A DNA stretch of 34,954 bases from assembly GCA_029257385.1 (NCBI GenBank), contig JARIBS010000142.1:1-34954 (forward strand), read 5' to 3'. Each line of letters begins with the position of its first letter. Position 1 is the first letter of the stretch. A program made the translations under genes and the position numbers. The stretch comes from Thiorhodococcus sp. GTDB lineage: Bacteria; Pseudomonadota; Gammaproteobacteria; Chromatiales; Chromatiaceae. The notes under the pieces are model-generated. The model saw only the letters and a list, made by a program, of their open reading frames with translations. It was not told the DNA's origin and did not search any database. This document shows, piece by piece, positions 16,437-24,518 of this stretch.

Positions 16437-18158
16437 ATGAGTAACATTATTGAGGTCAAGATCCCCGATATCGGAGATTTCAAGGACGTCGAAGTCATCG
16501 AGATCCTGGTGTCGCCGGGCGATCAGGTGGCCCATGAGCAATCACTTATCACGCTCGAAAGCGACAAGACGACGATGGAGATTCCTGCGCCGACAGCCGG
16601 TGTCATTCAGGCGCTCAACATCAAGCTCGGCGACCGGGTCTCCCAGGACGATCACATTCTGACCCTCGCGGCAGCCGAGAGCAGCGCTACCGATGAGGCG
16701 ACAGCCCCACCCGCGACTAGCACGCAAACGGCATCTGCCGACGATACGATCGACATGCTCACCGAGGTGGTGGTCCTGGGCGCTGGTCCCGGCGGCTACA
16801 CCGCCGCCTTCCGCGCCGCCGATCTGGGCAAGAAAGTGGTGCTGATCGAGCGCTACGAAAGCCTCGGTGGCGTCTGTCTCAACGTCGGCTGTATCCCGTC
16901 CAAGGCGCTGCTGCACACCGCGGCCATCATCGAGGAGGCCAAGACGCTCGGCGTCATGGGTGTCACTTTCGAGCCGCCGAGCATCGATCTGGACAAGATG
17001 CGCGCCGGCAAAAACAAGGTCGTCGCCAAGCTCACCGGCGGACTTGCGGCCATGGCCAAACAGCGCAAGGTCGAGGTCGTTCAGGGCACTGGGCGTTTCG
17101 AGTCGCCCAACCGCATCGCTGTCGAGACCAAAAGCGGATCCACGCGCATCCGCTTCGACCACTGCGTGATCGCCTGCGGCTCCGCAGCGCTGAAGATTCC
17201 GGGCTTTCCGCACCAGGATCCACGGGTCATGGATTCAACCGACGCACTCGAGATCGCCGACATTCCAGCACGCATGCTGATTGTTGGAGGCGGCATCATC
17301 GGTTTGGAAATGGCCGCCGTCTATAGCGCGCTGGGCACGCGCATCGATGTCGTCGAACTCCAGAAGCAGCTCATGCCAGGCTGCGATCTGGACCTGGTGC
17401 GCTGCCTCGAGAAGATCATCAAAAAGCGCTACGACAAGATCATGCTCGAGACCAAGGTCGCTAGTATGAGCGCCACCAAGAAGGGCATCAAAGTCGTCCT
17501 TGAGGGCAAGCATCCGGGCACAGAGACCTACGACAAGGTGCTGGTCGCAGTGGGCCGGCTCCCCAACGGCAAGTTGATCAATGCCGAGGCCGCCGGGGTG
17601 AATGTCGACCAGCACGGCTTCATTGAGGTCGACGCTCACATGCGCACCAATGTGCCCAAAATCTTCGCCATCGGCGACGTGGTTGGCGGTCCCATGCTCG
17701 CCCACAAGGCCACGCATGAGGCCAAGGTTGCCGCCGAGGTCATTGCCGGAATGCCAGCCCTCTTCGACCCGCTGACCATCCCATCGGTGGCCTACACCGA
17801 CCCCGAGGTGGCCTGGATGGGCCTGACCGAGACTCAGGCCAAGGCCGATGGCATCCCCTATGAGAAAGGCGTCTTTCCCTGGGCCGCGAGCGGCCGAGCG
17901 CTCGGCATCCACCGCGACGAGGGCATGACCAAACTGCTGTTTGACCCGAACACCAAGCGGATATTGGGCGCTGGAATCGTTGGTCCCAATGCCGGGGAGC
18001 TGATCGGCGAGGCGGTTCTGGCCCTAGAGATGGGCGCCGACATGGAAGATATCGCGCTGACGATCCACCCACACCCAACCCTCAACGAGACCATCGGTCT
18101 GGCGGCGGAGATGGCGCACGGCTCCATCACCGACCTACTGCCGCCGAAAAAGCGTTAG
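16437..18158 (+). CDS. lpdA: Dihydrolipoyl dehydrogenase with N-terminal lipoyl domain (PDH E3)
   Basis: A 573-residue E3, about 100 residues longer than E. coli Lpd because of a fused lipoyl domain (residues 1-78, Lys44 in LESDKTTMEIP) and a Thr/Ala linker (80-104). The flavoprotein part starts with VVVLGAGPGGYTAAFRAADL. The redox-active disulfide is CLNVGC (Cys147, Cys152). A second dinucleotide fold begins IVGGGIIGLEMA, and the C-terminal catalytic HPHPTLNE provides the His-Glu pair. It reoxidises the E2 dihydrolipoyl group with NAD+. Lipoylated E3s of this kind occur in several proteobacteria. The lipoyl domain is very close to that of aceF here (31 of 44 residues identical over positions 9-52). 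Confidence 0.97.
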   Translation: MSNIIEVKIPDIGDFKDVEVIEILVSPGDQVAHEQSLITLESDKTTMEIPAPTAGVIQALNIKLGDRVSQDDHILTLAAAESSATDEATAPPATSTQTASADDTIDMLTEVVVLGAGPGGYTAAFRAADLGKKVVLIERYESLGGVCLNVGCIPSKALLHTAAIIEEAKTLGVMGVTFEPPSIDLDKMRAGKNKVVAKLTGGLAAMAKQRKVEVVQGTGRFESPNRIAVETKSGSTRIRFDHCVIACGSAALKIPGFPHQDPRVMDSTDALEIADIPARMLIVGGGIIGLEMAAVYSALGTRIDVVELQKQLMPGCDLDLVRCLEKIIKKRYDKIMLETKVASMSATKKGIKVVLEGKHPGTETYDKVLVAVGRLPNGKLINAEAAGVNVDQHGFIEVDAHMRTNVPKIFAIGDVVGGPMLAHKATHEAKVAAEVIAGMPALFDPLTIPSVAYTDPEVAWMGLTETQAKADGIPYEKGVFPWAASGRALGIHRDEGMTKLLFDPNTKRILGAGIVGPNAGELIGEAVLALEMGADMEDIALTIHPHPTLNETIGLAAEMAHGSITDLLPPKKR

Positions 18159-18165
18159 CCGAAAG

Positions 18166-18197
18166 GGATCCATTCGGCGTATGTGCCGGATGGATCC
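18166..18197 (+). terminator. 13-bp hairpin after lpd (probable transcription end)
   Basis: Arms 18166-18178 (GGATCCATTCGGC) and 18185-18197 (GCCGGATGGATCC) pair at all 13 positions with one G-U, around a 6-base loop. It begins 8 bases after the lpd stop. There is no T run after it, so it is either a terminator of the U-tract-free type or a 3' stability structure for the pdh mRNA. Confidence 0.6.
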
Positions 18198-18240
18198 GAC
18201 CTAATGAAACGGCTATCCGTCCTTGCCCAAGAACCGTTAG

Positions 18241-18464
18241 ATTCCGGCAGCGGCCCTCTTCAGACCCGATAGCGACTGGCTGGAATTCCTGTCGGAGTAT
18301 TGTTACGGTGAGTTGCGGGAACGTGAGTTTGTGTCTGTGGACAATGACTGGATCAAGACCGGCGTCGCGCCCAGGCCAGAGAATTTCAGCCTGATCTTTC
18401 CTGGCCCCAAAGGTCTGACGGTCACTTTTCCGCCTTATGTCGTCGCGCCCTATGCAGCGGGTCC
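18241..18464 (+). pseudogene. DUF3298-domain gene fragment, C-terminal part
   Basis: From 18241 the frame reads LFRPDSDWLEFLSEYCYGEL, then DNDWIKTGVAPRPENFSL, then GLTVTFPPYVVAPYAAGP. This is the pattern of the C-terminal DUF3298 domain (RsiV/PdaC-like), where W..G..P..ENF and F.pY.VAPYA.G are conserved. A TAG stops the frame upstream (18238-18240), and no start or N-terminal half is present. At its 3' side it runs straight into the inverted repeat of the MITE at 18465. It is therefore a 75-codon relic, broken on both sides. Confidence 0.75.
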
Positions 18465-18559
18465 GGGTAGTGCCCTTATCTGTAGGATGCAAAAAACCTT
18501 AAGCATTTGTTTAATAAAACAATTTTTCCATTATCGCCATATGGATAAGGGCACTACCC
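18465..18559 (+). mobile_element. MITE with IS1-family-like ends (~95 bp)
   Basis: Perfect 16-bp terminal inverted repeats, GGGTAGTGCCCTTATC at 18465-18480 and its complement at 18544-18559, bound an AT-rich core with no coding capacity. The left end, read inward from GGTAGTGC, matches the left end of the IS1-family element at 34684 at 21 of its first 23 bases. The core has a TTGTTT/AAACAA inverted repeat and promoter-like TTGTTT (18507-18512) and CATTAT (18529-18534) spaced by 16. I see no target-site duplication. It interrupts or abuts the DUF3298 relic and lies about 50 bases upstream of phosphoketolase. Confidence 0.85.
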
Positions 18560-18580
18560 CCCGTTATCCGCATACTTAAT

Positions 18581-18596
18581 CGATGGAATTTCATCG
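18581..18596 (+). promoter_or_regulatory. Imperfect palindrome before phosphoketolase
   Basis: CGATGGAATTTCATCG is a 16-bp sequence matching its own reverse complement at 14 of 16 positions. It ends 8 bases before the AGGAGG ribosome site of the phosphoketolase gene, where an operator could act. No known regulator site is recognised. Confidence 0.3.
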
Positions 18597-18611
18597 CAAC
18601 CTTAGGAGGCC

Positions 18612-21002
18612 ATGATGAACGCCACGCTACCAGCAACGTCCTCGACCCCGCTCGCTCCCGACCTGCTCGCCCGAATCGACGCCTACTGGCGCGCCTGCTG
18701 CTATCTGGCCGTCGGCATGATCTATCTGCGTGATAACCCGCTGCTCAGGGAGCCGTTGCGCGAAGAACACATCAAGAAACGGCTGCTCGGTCATTGGGGC
18801 GCAAGTCCTGGGCTGTCCTTCATGTATGTGCATCTGAACCGGATCATCAACGCCCACCAGCAAGCGGCCATGTTTATCGCCGGTCCGGGTCATGGCGCGC
18901 CGGGCGTATTGGCCCCGGTCTATCTGGAAGGCACCTACTCCCAGATCTATCCCAACAGAAGCGAGGACGAGGACGGTCTGCGCGCCTTTTTCAAACAATT
19001 CTCCTTTCCCGGCGGCATCGGCTCGCACTGTACGCCGGAGATACCCGGCTCGATCCACGAAGGCGGCGAGCTGGGCTACTCCATCTCACATGCCTTCGGC
19101 GCGGCCTTCGATAACCCAGACCTCTTGGTCGCGGTCGCAGTCGGTGACGGTGAGGCCGAGACCGGGGCGCTGGCGACCTCCTGGCACTCCAGCAAGTTCC
19201 TCAACCCCATCCGCGATGGCGCGGTGCTGCCGATCCTTCATCTTAACGGCTACAAGATCAACAATCCGACTCTGCTGGCGCGTATCCCCAAGGAGGAGCT
19301 GGCCGATCTCTTCCGCGGCTACGGCTGGACACCGCACTTTGTCGAGGGCGATGATCCTATGACGATGCACCAGGCGATGGCCGAGACCCTGGACGTCTGT
19401 TATCGCGAAATTCGCGCCTTCCAGCAGCAAGCCCGCGACAGCGGCGAGGCGACTCGCTGCCATTGGCCGATGATCGTGCTGCGCAGCCCCAAGGGTTGGA
19501 CTGGACCGGAGTTCGTCGACGGACTCAAGGTCGAGGACTTTTGGCGCGCTCATCAGGTACCGCTGCCCAAGGTGCGTAGTAATCCCGAACACCTTGAGCA
19601 GCTCGAGGGCTGGATGCGCAGCTATCAGCCGGAGGCGCTGTTTGACGCGACTGGTCGGCTGATCCCCGAGCTCAGAGAGCTCGCCCCCAAGGGCAAGCTG
19701 CGCATGAGCGCCAGCCCGCATGCCAATGGCGGATTGGTGCGCCGCGCGCTGCGCATGCCCGATTTCCGCGACTATGGCCAAGAAGTGCCCCATCCAGGGC
19801 GTACCCACGCCATGAATACCAAGCCCGTTGGCGTGCTGCTGCGCGACATCATGGCCAGGAACATGAGCAACTTCCGCGTCTTCGGCCCGGATGAGAACAC
19901 CTCCAACAAGCTCGATGCAATCTACGAGGTGAGCAAAAAACTCTGGCTGTGCGACTATCTGCCCGAAGACGCCGACGGTGGCGAGTTGTCACCGGACGGG
20001 CGAGTGCTGGAGATGCTCTCCGAGCATACCCTGGAGGGTTGGTACGAGGGCTATGTGCTCACCGGACGGCACGGTTTCTTCGCGACCTACGAGGCCTTCG
20101 TCCACATCATCGACAGCATGTACAACCAGCATGCCAAGTGGCTGGCGATCTGCGAGGATATCCCTTGGCGGGCGCCCATCTCCTCGCTCAACCTGCTGAT
20201 CACCTCCACCGTCTGGCGTCAGGACCACAACGGCTTCACCCATCAGGATCCGGGCTTTCTCGATGTGGTCGTCAACAAAGACCCTCGGATCACGCGCATC
20301 TATCTCCCACCGGATGTCAATACGCTGCTCTCGACAGTGGATCATTGCCTGCGCAGCCGCAACGACATCAACGTCATCGTCGCCGACAAGCAGAACCACC
20401 TCCAGTATCTCGACATGGACGCCGCCATCAAGCATTGCACCAAGGGCATCGGCATCTGGGACTGGGCGAGCAACGATCAGGGCGTCGAACCCGACGTGGT
20501 GATGGTCGGTTGCGGCGACATCCCGACCAAGGAGGCGCTGGCCGCCACCGCGCTGTTGCGCGAGCATTTCGAGGACATTCGCATTCGCTTCGTCAATGTC
20601 GTGGATCTCTTCAAGCTCCAGTCTGCCGGGGAGCATCCACATGGCCTGACCGACCAGGATTTCGACAGCCTCTTCACCAAGGATCGGCCGGTGATCTTCA
20701 ACTTCCACGGCTATCCCTGGCTGATCCACCGGCTCGCCTACCGGCGCACTAATCACAGCAATCTGCACGTGCGCGGTTACAAAGAAAAGGGCAGCATCAG
20801 CACACCGCTCGAGCTGGCAATCGACAACGAGATCGACCGCTTCAGCCTGGCCATCGATGTCATCGACCGGGTGCCCCGACTGCAGGTGGCGGGCGCGCAT
20901 GTGAAGGAAAAACTGCGCGATATGCAAATCGAGTGCCGTAATTACGCCCATGAGCACGGCATCGATAAACCGGACGTCGACGAGTGGACCTGGCCGTTCT
21001 AG
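18612..21002 (+). CDS. xfp: Phosphoketolase (xylulose-5-P / fructose-6-P)
   Basis: A 796-residue ThDP enzyme of phosphoketolase length. Motifs are GPGHGAPG (91-98), the active-site stretch [40 protein letters not shown], ThDP/Mg motif [15 protein letters not shown] (from 178), [23 protein letters not shown] and the C-terminal DVDEWTWPF. It cleaves xylulose-5-P (and usually fructose-6-P) with phosphate to give acetyl-phosphate and an aldose phosphate. Substrate preference cannot be read from sequence. Tandem ATGs lie at 18612 and 18615. The AGGAGG at 18604-18609 is better spaced for 18615. It stands alone between a MITE and a convergent hairpin. Its product could feed the Pta/AckA enzymes encoded at 30.7-33.4 kb. 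Confidence 0.97.
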   Translation: MMNATLPATSSTPLAPDLLARIDAYWRACCYLAVGMIYLRDNPLLREPLREEHIKKRLLGHWGASPGLSFMYVHLNRIINAHQQAAMFIAGPGHGAPGVLAPVYLEGTYSQIYPNRSEDEDGLRAFFKQFSFPGGIGSHCTPEIPGSIHEGGELGYSISHAFGAAFDNPDLLVAVAVGDGEAETGALATSWHSSKFLNPIRDGAVLPILHLNGYKINNPTLLARIPKEELADLFRGYGWTPHFVEGDDPMTMHQAMAETLDVCYREIRAFQQQARDSGEATRCHWPMIVLRSPKGWTGPEFVDGLKVEDFWRAHQVPLPKVRSNPEHLEQLEGWMRSYQPEALFDATGRLIPELRELAPKGKLRMSASPHANGGLVRRALRMPDFRDYGQEVPHPGRTHAMNTKPVGVLLRDIMARNMSNFRVFGPDENTSNKLDAIYEVSKKLWLCDYLPEDADGGELSPDGRVLEMLSEHTLEGWYEGYVLTGRHGFFATYEAFVHIIDSMYNQHAKWLAICEDIPWRAPISSLNLLITSTVWRQDHNGFTHQDPGFLDVVVNKDPRITRIYLPPDVNTLLSTVDHCLRSRNDINVIVADKQNHLQYLDMDAAIKHCTKGIGIWDWASNDQGVEPDVVMVGCGDIPTKEALAATALLREHFEDIRIRFVNVVDLFKLQSAGEHPHGLTDQDFDSLFTKDRPVIFNFHGYPWLIHRLAYRRTNHSNLHVRGYKEKGSISTPLELAIDNEIDRFSLAIDVIDRVPRLQVAGAHVKEKLRDMQIECRNYAHEHGIDKPDVDEWTWPF

Positions 21003-21033
21003 GGCAGTCGTTGTAGGTTTCACAGTTTTTGGA

Positions 21034-21069
21034 GAGCATCCGCCGCCAACAAAATAGCGGCGGATGCTC
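21034..21069 (+). terminator. Bidirectional hairpin between phosphoketolase and fxsA
   Basis: Perfect 13-bp arms GAGCATCCGCCGC (21034-21046) and its complement (21057-21069) enclose a 10-base loop. It fills the gap between the convergent phosphoketolase and fxsA genes, so it most likely ends transcripts from both sides. Neither side has a long T run. Confidence 0.75.
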
Positions 21070-21071
21070 AC

Positions 21072-21497
21072 TCAGTCCTCGCGACGATAATCGCCCTCAA
21101 TGATTTTCGGTTCCTGGCCATCTCCACCCGGTGACGGCCGCCGAGCCGGGACGATGCGCACATAGCGCCCGATCACGAAACGCCGCAACGGGGCAATCAG
21201 CAACAGGAAGCCGACGCCGTCGGTCATGAACCCCGGTAGCAGCAGAAACAGCCCGGCGATGAGAATGAGGGCGCCATCCATCACCTCCAGCGCGGGAACC
21301 TCACCCTGATCCGTCATCTGGCGCACCCGCATGAGTACGCCGAATCCTTGGATACGCACCAGCCAGGTGCCGATGACGGCGGTCAGGATCGCCAGAGCGA
21401 TGGTGGGTAGTGCGCCGATCTCCGAACCCACTTCGATCAGCAAGTAGATTTCGATCAACGGCAGACCGATGAACAACAGCAATAAAATCAATGCCAT
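21072..21497 (-). CDS. fxsA: FxsA family membrane protein
   Basis: A 141-residue inner-membrane protein. The start codon at 21497 is chosen because AGGAGA lies just upstream on this strand and the protein then begins MALILLLLFIGLPLIEIYLL, as FxsA proteins do. A longer in-frame start would add 61 unrelated residues. Conserved features are IEVGSEIGALPTI, the IGTWLVRIQGFGVL segment, and ILIAGLFLLLPGFMTDGVGFLLL, which contains the family's LLPGF.TD motif. Two to four helices are followed by a polar tail. In E. coli FxsA relieves F-plasmid exclusion of phage T7. Its normal job is unknown. Confidence 0.93.
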   Translation of the reverse strand: MALILLLLFIGLPLIEIYLLIEVGSEIGALPTIALAILTAVIGTWLVRIQGFGVLMRVRQMTDQGEVPALEVMDGALILIAGLFLLLPGFMTDGVGFLLLIAPLRRFVIGRYVRIVPARRPSPGGDGQEPKIIEGDYRRED

Positions 21498-21780
21498 GAT
21501 GTGCTCTCCTCGGGGCGCCGACGAGAGGCTCGCCCCAGTGAATGTTTCTAAATGACAGTCCCGGCACGAGGTTTTACACGTCACCACTGATGAGCATCTG
21601 ATGACGGCCATGCACTCTTGCGGGTAGGATCGTCGACGAGCCACCTGATGGAGTCGGTCGGACTGGGGAATCAATCGCACTGTTGCGAGTCAGATCAGCG
21701 TCCAACGATTTCAAATTGAGAGAAACCTTACCGCTTCGGAAAGCTCAAGTCCAAGCGGCACGCAGGAGCACGGCACACGC
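21498..21780. other. Divergent intergenic region fxsA-cutA
   Basis: This 283-bp spacer separates divergent fxsA and cutA and should hold both promoters. I see no confident -10/-35 pair, no repeat and no small gene. Confidence 0.5.
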
Positions 21781-22110
21781 ATGACCACGCATCACCGTCT
21801 GATGTTCTGCGCCTGTCCCGATCGGGAGACAGCGCTCGGGCTGGCCAGGACGCTTGTCGAGGAGCGTCTTGCGGCCTGTGTCAACCTGATTGCGGACGTC
21901 ACCTCAGTCTATCGCTGGGAGGGGGAGATTCAGGAGGACGGCGAAGTCCTGCTGCTGATCAAGACGACGGGCGAGCGCGTTGCAGCCCTGACCGAACGCC
22001 TGCGTGAGTTGCATCCCTATGAGGTCGCGGAGATCATCGCCGTGCCCATCAGCGAGGGTCTGACCGACTATTTGAGCTGGATAACCACATGCACCACAGA
22101 GCAAGAGTAA
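21781..22110 (+). CDS. cutA: Divalent cation tolerance protein CutA
   Basis: A 109-residue protein of the CutA1 family. Motifs are CPDRETALGLARTLVEERLAACVN, the SVYRWEGEIQEDGEVLLLIKT core strand, and HPYEVAEIIAVPI followed by YLSWI. The family forms trimers with a ferredoxin-like fold and is linked to copper tolerance in E. coli, though its biochemical role is not settled. GCAGGAGC precedes ATG 21781. The stop lies 2 bases before the preferred dsbD start. The cutA-dsbD pairing also occurs in E. coli. Confidence 0.96.
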   Translation: MTTHHRLMFCACPDRETALGLARTLVEERLAACVNLIADVTSVYRWEGEIQEDGEVLLLIKTTGERVAALTERLRELHPYEVAEIIAVPISEGLTDYLSWITTCTTEQE

Positions 22111-22112
22111 CG

Positions 22113-24518
22113 ATGCAGCAACCGTCTTGGCCCGGGCCGCCAACGCCCTTGATCGAGCAGGCGAGTCATCGCCACGGCCCAGCCACGATCGTGCTCCTGA
22201 TGCTGATGGCCCTGATCGGGTTCGGCTTCATGCCGCAACTCCAGGCCGAGGACGAGTTCCTACTGCCCGACCAGGCGTTCCAGATTTCCGGCAAGGCAGA
22301 TGGCCCAAACCGCGTGCGGGTGCGCTGGGAGATTGCCGACGGCTACTACCTCTATCAAAGCAAGCTGCGCTTTCGCTCGCAGACGCTCGGCGTCACCTCC
22401 GGTGAACCCGAACTGCCCGCAGCCGAGATCAAGAACGATCAGTTCTTCGGCGAGGTGGCCGTCTATCGCGATGCCGTGGAAATCGCCCTGCCCCTGACGC
22501 GCGAGCCTGGCTCGGAGAACATCGTCACGCTGGAGGCCAACTCCCAGGGCTGCGCCGACGCCGGACTCTGCTATCCCCCGCATCGCCAGCAGCTCCTGCT
22601 CGAACTCCCAGCACTAGCGGCCAATACCCCCGAGCCTGATCGCACGACAGACGCGCCCGCGTCGATGCGCTTGGGTGCATCGGCGAAACTTGGGCAGTCG
22701 TTCGGCATGGGAGCCGAAGACGAGATCCTGGATGTCGCCGAGGCGTTTCGTTTTCAGGCCGAAGTCGCGGCCCCTGACCGGCTCCAGCTCACCTGGGACA
22801 TCGCGCCCGGAACCTATCTCTATCACCACATGGTCGAGGTCGCGCTTGAGAATGCACCCGATGTCACACTCGGCGATTTCGAGCGCCCACCCGGCGACAT
22901 CAAGCAAGACTCAATCCTGCCCGACGGCTCAATCGGCGATGTGGAGGTCTACCACGACCGGGTCGATCTGAGTCTGCCGCTGCGCCGCGCCTCGAGCGCC
23001 GCGAGCCAGATCACCCTGGTCGCCAAGTATCAGGGCTGTGCGGACATCGGCATCTGTTATCCCCCGCAGACCCAGCGCATCACCCTGAATCTGCCGGAGG
23101 CACCGGCGGCGATGCTTGTGTCAGTGTCTGAATCTGCGCAATCTGAGTCCGCGCAATCCGAAGCCCAGACAACCGCGCGTCCAAAGCTGGTCTCGGAGCA
23201 GGATCGCATCGCCAGCGTGCTCGCCGACGAAAGTCTTTGGGTCATTGTCGCAGCCTTCTTTGGCTTCGGGCTGCTGCTTGCCTTCACCCCCTGCGTTTTC
23301 CCGATGATCCCAATCCTTTCCGGTATCATCGCCGGTCAGGGCGACAGCCTCACGACTCGCAAGGCATTCGTGCTCTCGCTAGTCTACGTGCTAGCGATGG
23401 CGCTCACCTATACGGTGGTCGGCATTCTGGCGGGGCTTTTCGGGGCCAATCTACAGGCGCTCTTCCAGAACCCCTGGATACTGATCTCCTTCGCCCTGGT
23501 GTTCGTCCTGCTGTCGCTGTCCATGTTCGGCTTCTACGACTTGCAGTTGCCCTCCAGTTTTCAGTCGAAACTGGCCGAGATCAGCAATCGTCAGGAGGGC
23601 GGCACTCTGATCGGGGTCGCCATCATGGGTCTGTTGTCGGCCCTGATCGTCGGACCCTGCGTGGCGCCCCCGCTGTTTGGCGCGCTGATCTACATCAGCC
23701 AGACCGGCGACGCGCTGCTCGGCGGGGTGGCGCTGTTCGCGCTGAGTATGGGTATGGGTGTGCCCCTGATTGCAATCGGCACCTCCGCCGGCAAGCTGCT
23801 GCCGCGCGCCGGTGCCTGGATGGACGCTGTCAAGGCGGTCTTCGGCGTGGCCTTGCTCGGCGTGGCCATCCTGTTGCTTGAGCGCATCCTCCCGGCGGCC
23901 GTCGCCATGCTGCTCTGGGGCCTGCTGCTGATCTGCTCGGCGGTCTACATGGGCGCGCTGACTCAGACGCCAGCGGACGGCAGTGGCTGGAAAAAGCTCT
24001 GGAAAGGGCTTGGCGTCTTTCTGCTCATTTATGGTGCGCTCATGCTGGTTGGGGCCGCCGCAGGCGGGAAGGACACCCTGCAACCGCTGCGCGGGTTGAG
24101 TCCGGGCGGCGGCGCGGCCGGCGTGGCGCACGCAAGCTTTCAGCGAGTCAAGACCGTGGCGGATCTAGAGCGCGCGCTGGTCGAGGCGCGCTCGGTCGGC
24201 AAGCCAGCGATGCTGGACTTCTATGCCGACTGGTGCGTCTCCTGCAAGGAGATGGAGCGCTACACCTTCAGCGATCCCACTGTGATCACCGAGATGGATC
24301 GCTTCGTCCTCCTGCAAGCCGACGTGACCGCCAACGACGCCGAGGATCAGGCGCTGATGCAGGAGCGCTTTGGTATCCCCGGACCGCCCGCGATCTTGTT
24401 CTTCGATGAGACCGGAGCCGAACTCCCCGACTATCGCTTGGTCGGCTTCAAGCCCGCAGATGATTTCCTCGCGCATCTGCAAACCCTGCGTTCAAACGCG
24501 GATGTAGCGGCTAGATGA
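22113..24518 (+). CDS. dsbD: Thiol:disulfide interchange protein DsbD with duplicated alpha domain
   Basis: An 801-residue protein, well above the ~565 of E. coli DsbD. ATG 22113 has AAGAG just upstream. An in-frame ATG at 22089 would add 8 residues. A signal peptide ends near LQA (45). Two DsbD-alpha domains follow: residues ~47-168 with QGCADAGLCYPP (Cys147, Cys153) and ~203-330 with QGCADIGICYPP (Cys309, Cys315). The eight-helix beta domain carries FTPCVFPMIP (Cys394) and GPCVAPP (Cys516). The C-terminal thioredoxin domain has DWCVSCKEM (Cys708, Cys711). It passes electrons from cytoplasmic thioredoxin to periplasmic partners such as CcmG. Its stop overlaps the next gene (ATGA). Confidence 0.96.
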   Translation: MQQPSWPGPPTPLIEQASHRHGPATIVLLMLMALIGFGFMPQLQAEDEFLLPDQAFQISGKADGPNRVRVRWEIADGYYLYQSKLRFRSQTLGVTSGEPELPAAEIKNDQFFGEVAVYRDAVEIALPLTREPGSENIVTLEANSQGCADAGLCYPPHRQQLLLELPALAANTPEPDRTTDAPASMRLGASAKLGQSFGMGAEDEILDVAEAFRFQAEVAAPDRLQLTWDIAPGTYLYHHMVEVALENAPDVTLGDFERPPGDIKQDSILPDGSIGDVEVYHDRVDLSLPLRRASSAASQITLVAKYQGCADIGICYPPQTQRITLNLPEAPAAMLVSVSESAQSESAQSEAQTTARPKLVSEQDRIASVLADESLWVIVAAFFGFGLLLAFTPCVFPMIPILSGIIAGQGDSLTTRKAFVLSLVYVLAMALTYTVVGILAGLFGANLQALFQNPWILISFALVFVLLSLSMFGFYDLQLPSSFQSKLAEISNRQEGGTLIGVAIMGLLSALIVGPCVAPPLFGALIYISQTGDALLGGVALFALSMGMGVPLIAIGTSAGKLLPRAGAWMDAVKAVFGVALLGVAILLLERILPAAVAMLLWGLLLICSAVYMGALTQTPADGSGWKKLWKGLGVFLLIYGALMLVGAAAGGKDTLQPLRGLSPGGGAAGVAHASFQRVKTVADLERALVEARSVGKPAMLDFYADWCVSCKEMERYTFSDPTVITEMDRFVLLQADVTANDAEDQALMQERFGIPGPPAILFFDETGAELPDYRLVGFKPADDFLAHLQTLRSNADVAAR

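Noticed and set aside
21405-21414. GGGTAGTGCG resembling the MITE/IS1 terminal repeat
   Set aside because: It lies inside fxsA coding sequence, matches only 9-10 bases, and has no partner repeat nearby.
21498-21680. N-terminal extension of FxsA to 21680
   Set aside because: Adds 61 residues with no hydrophobic or family pattern, whereas the internal start at 21497 has a good ribosome site.
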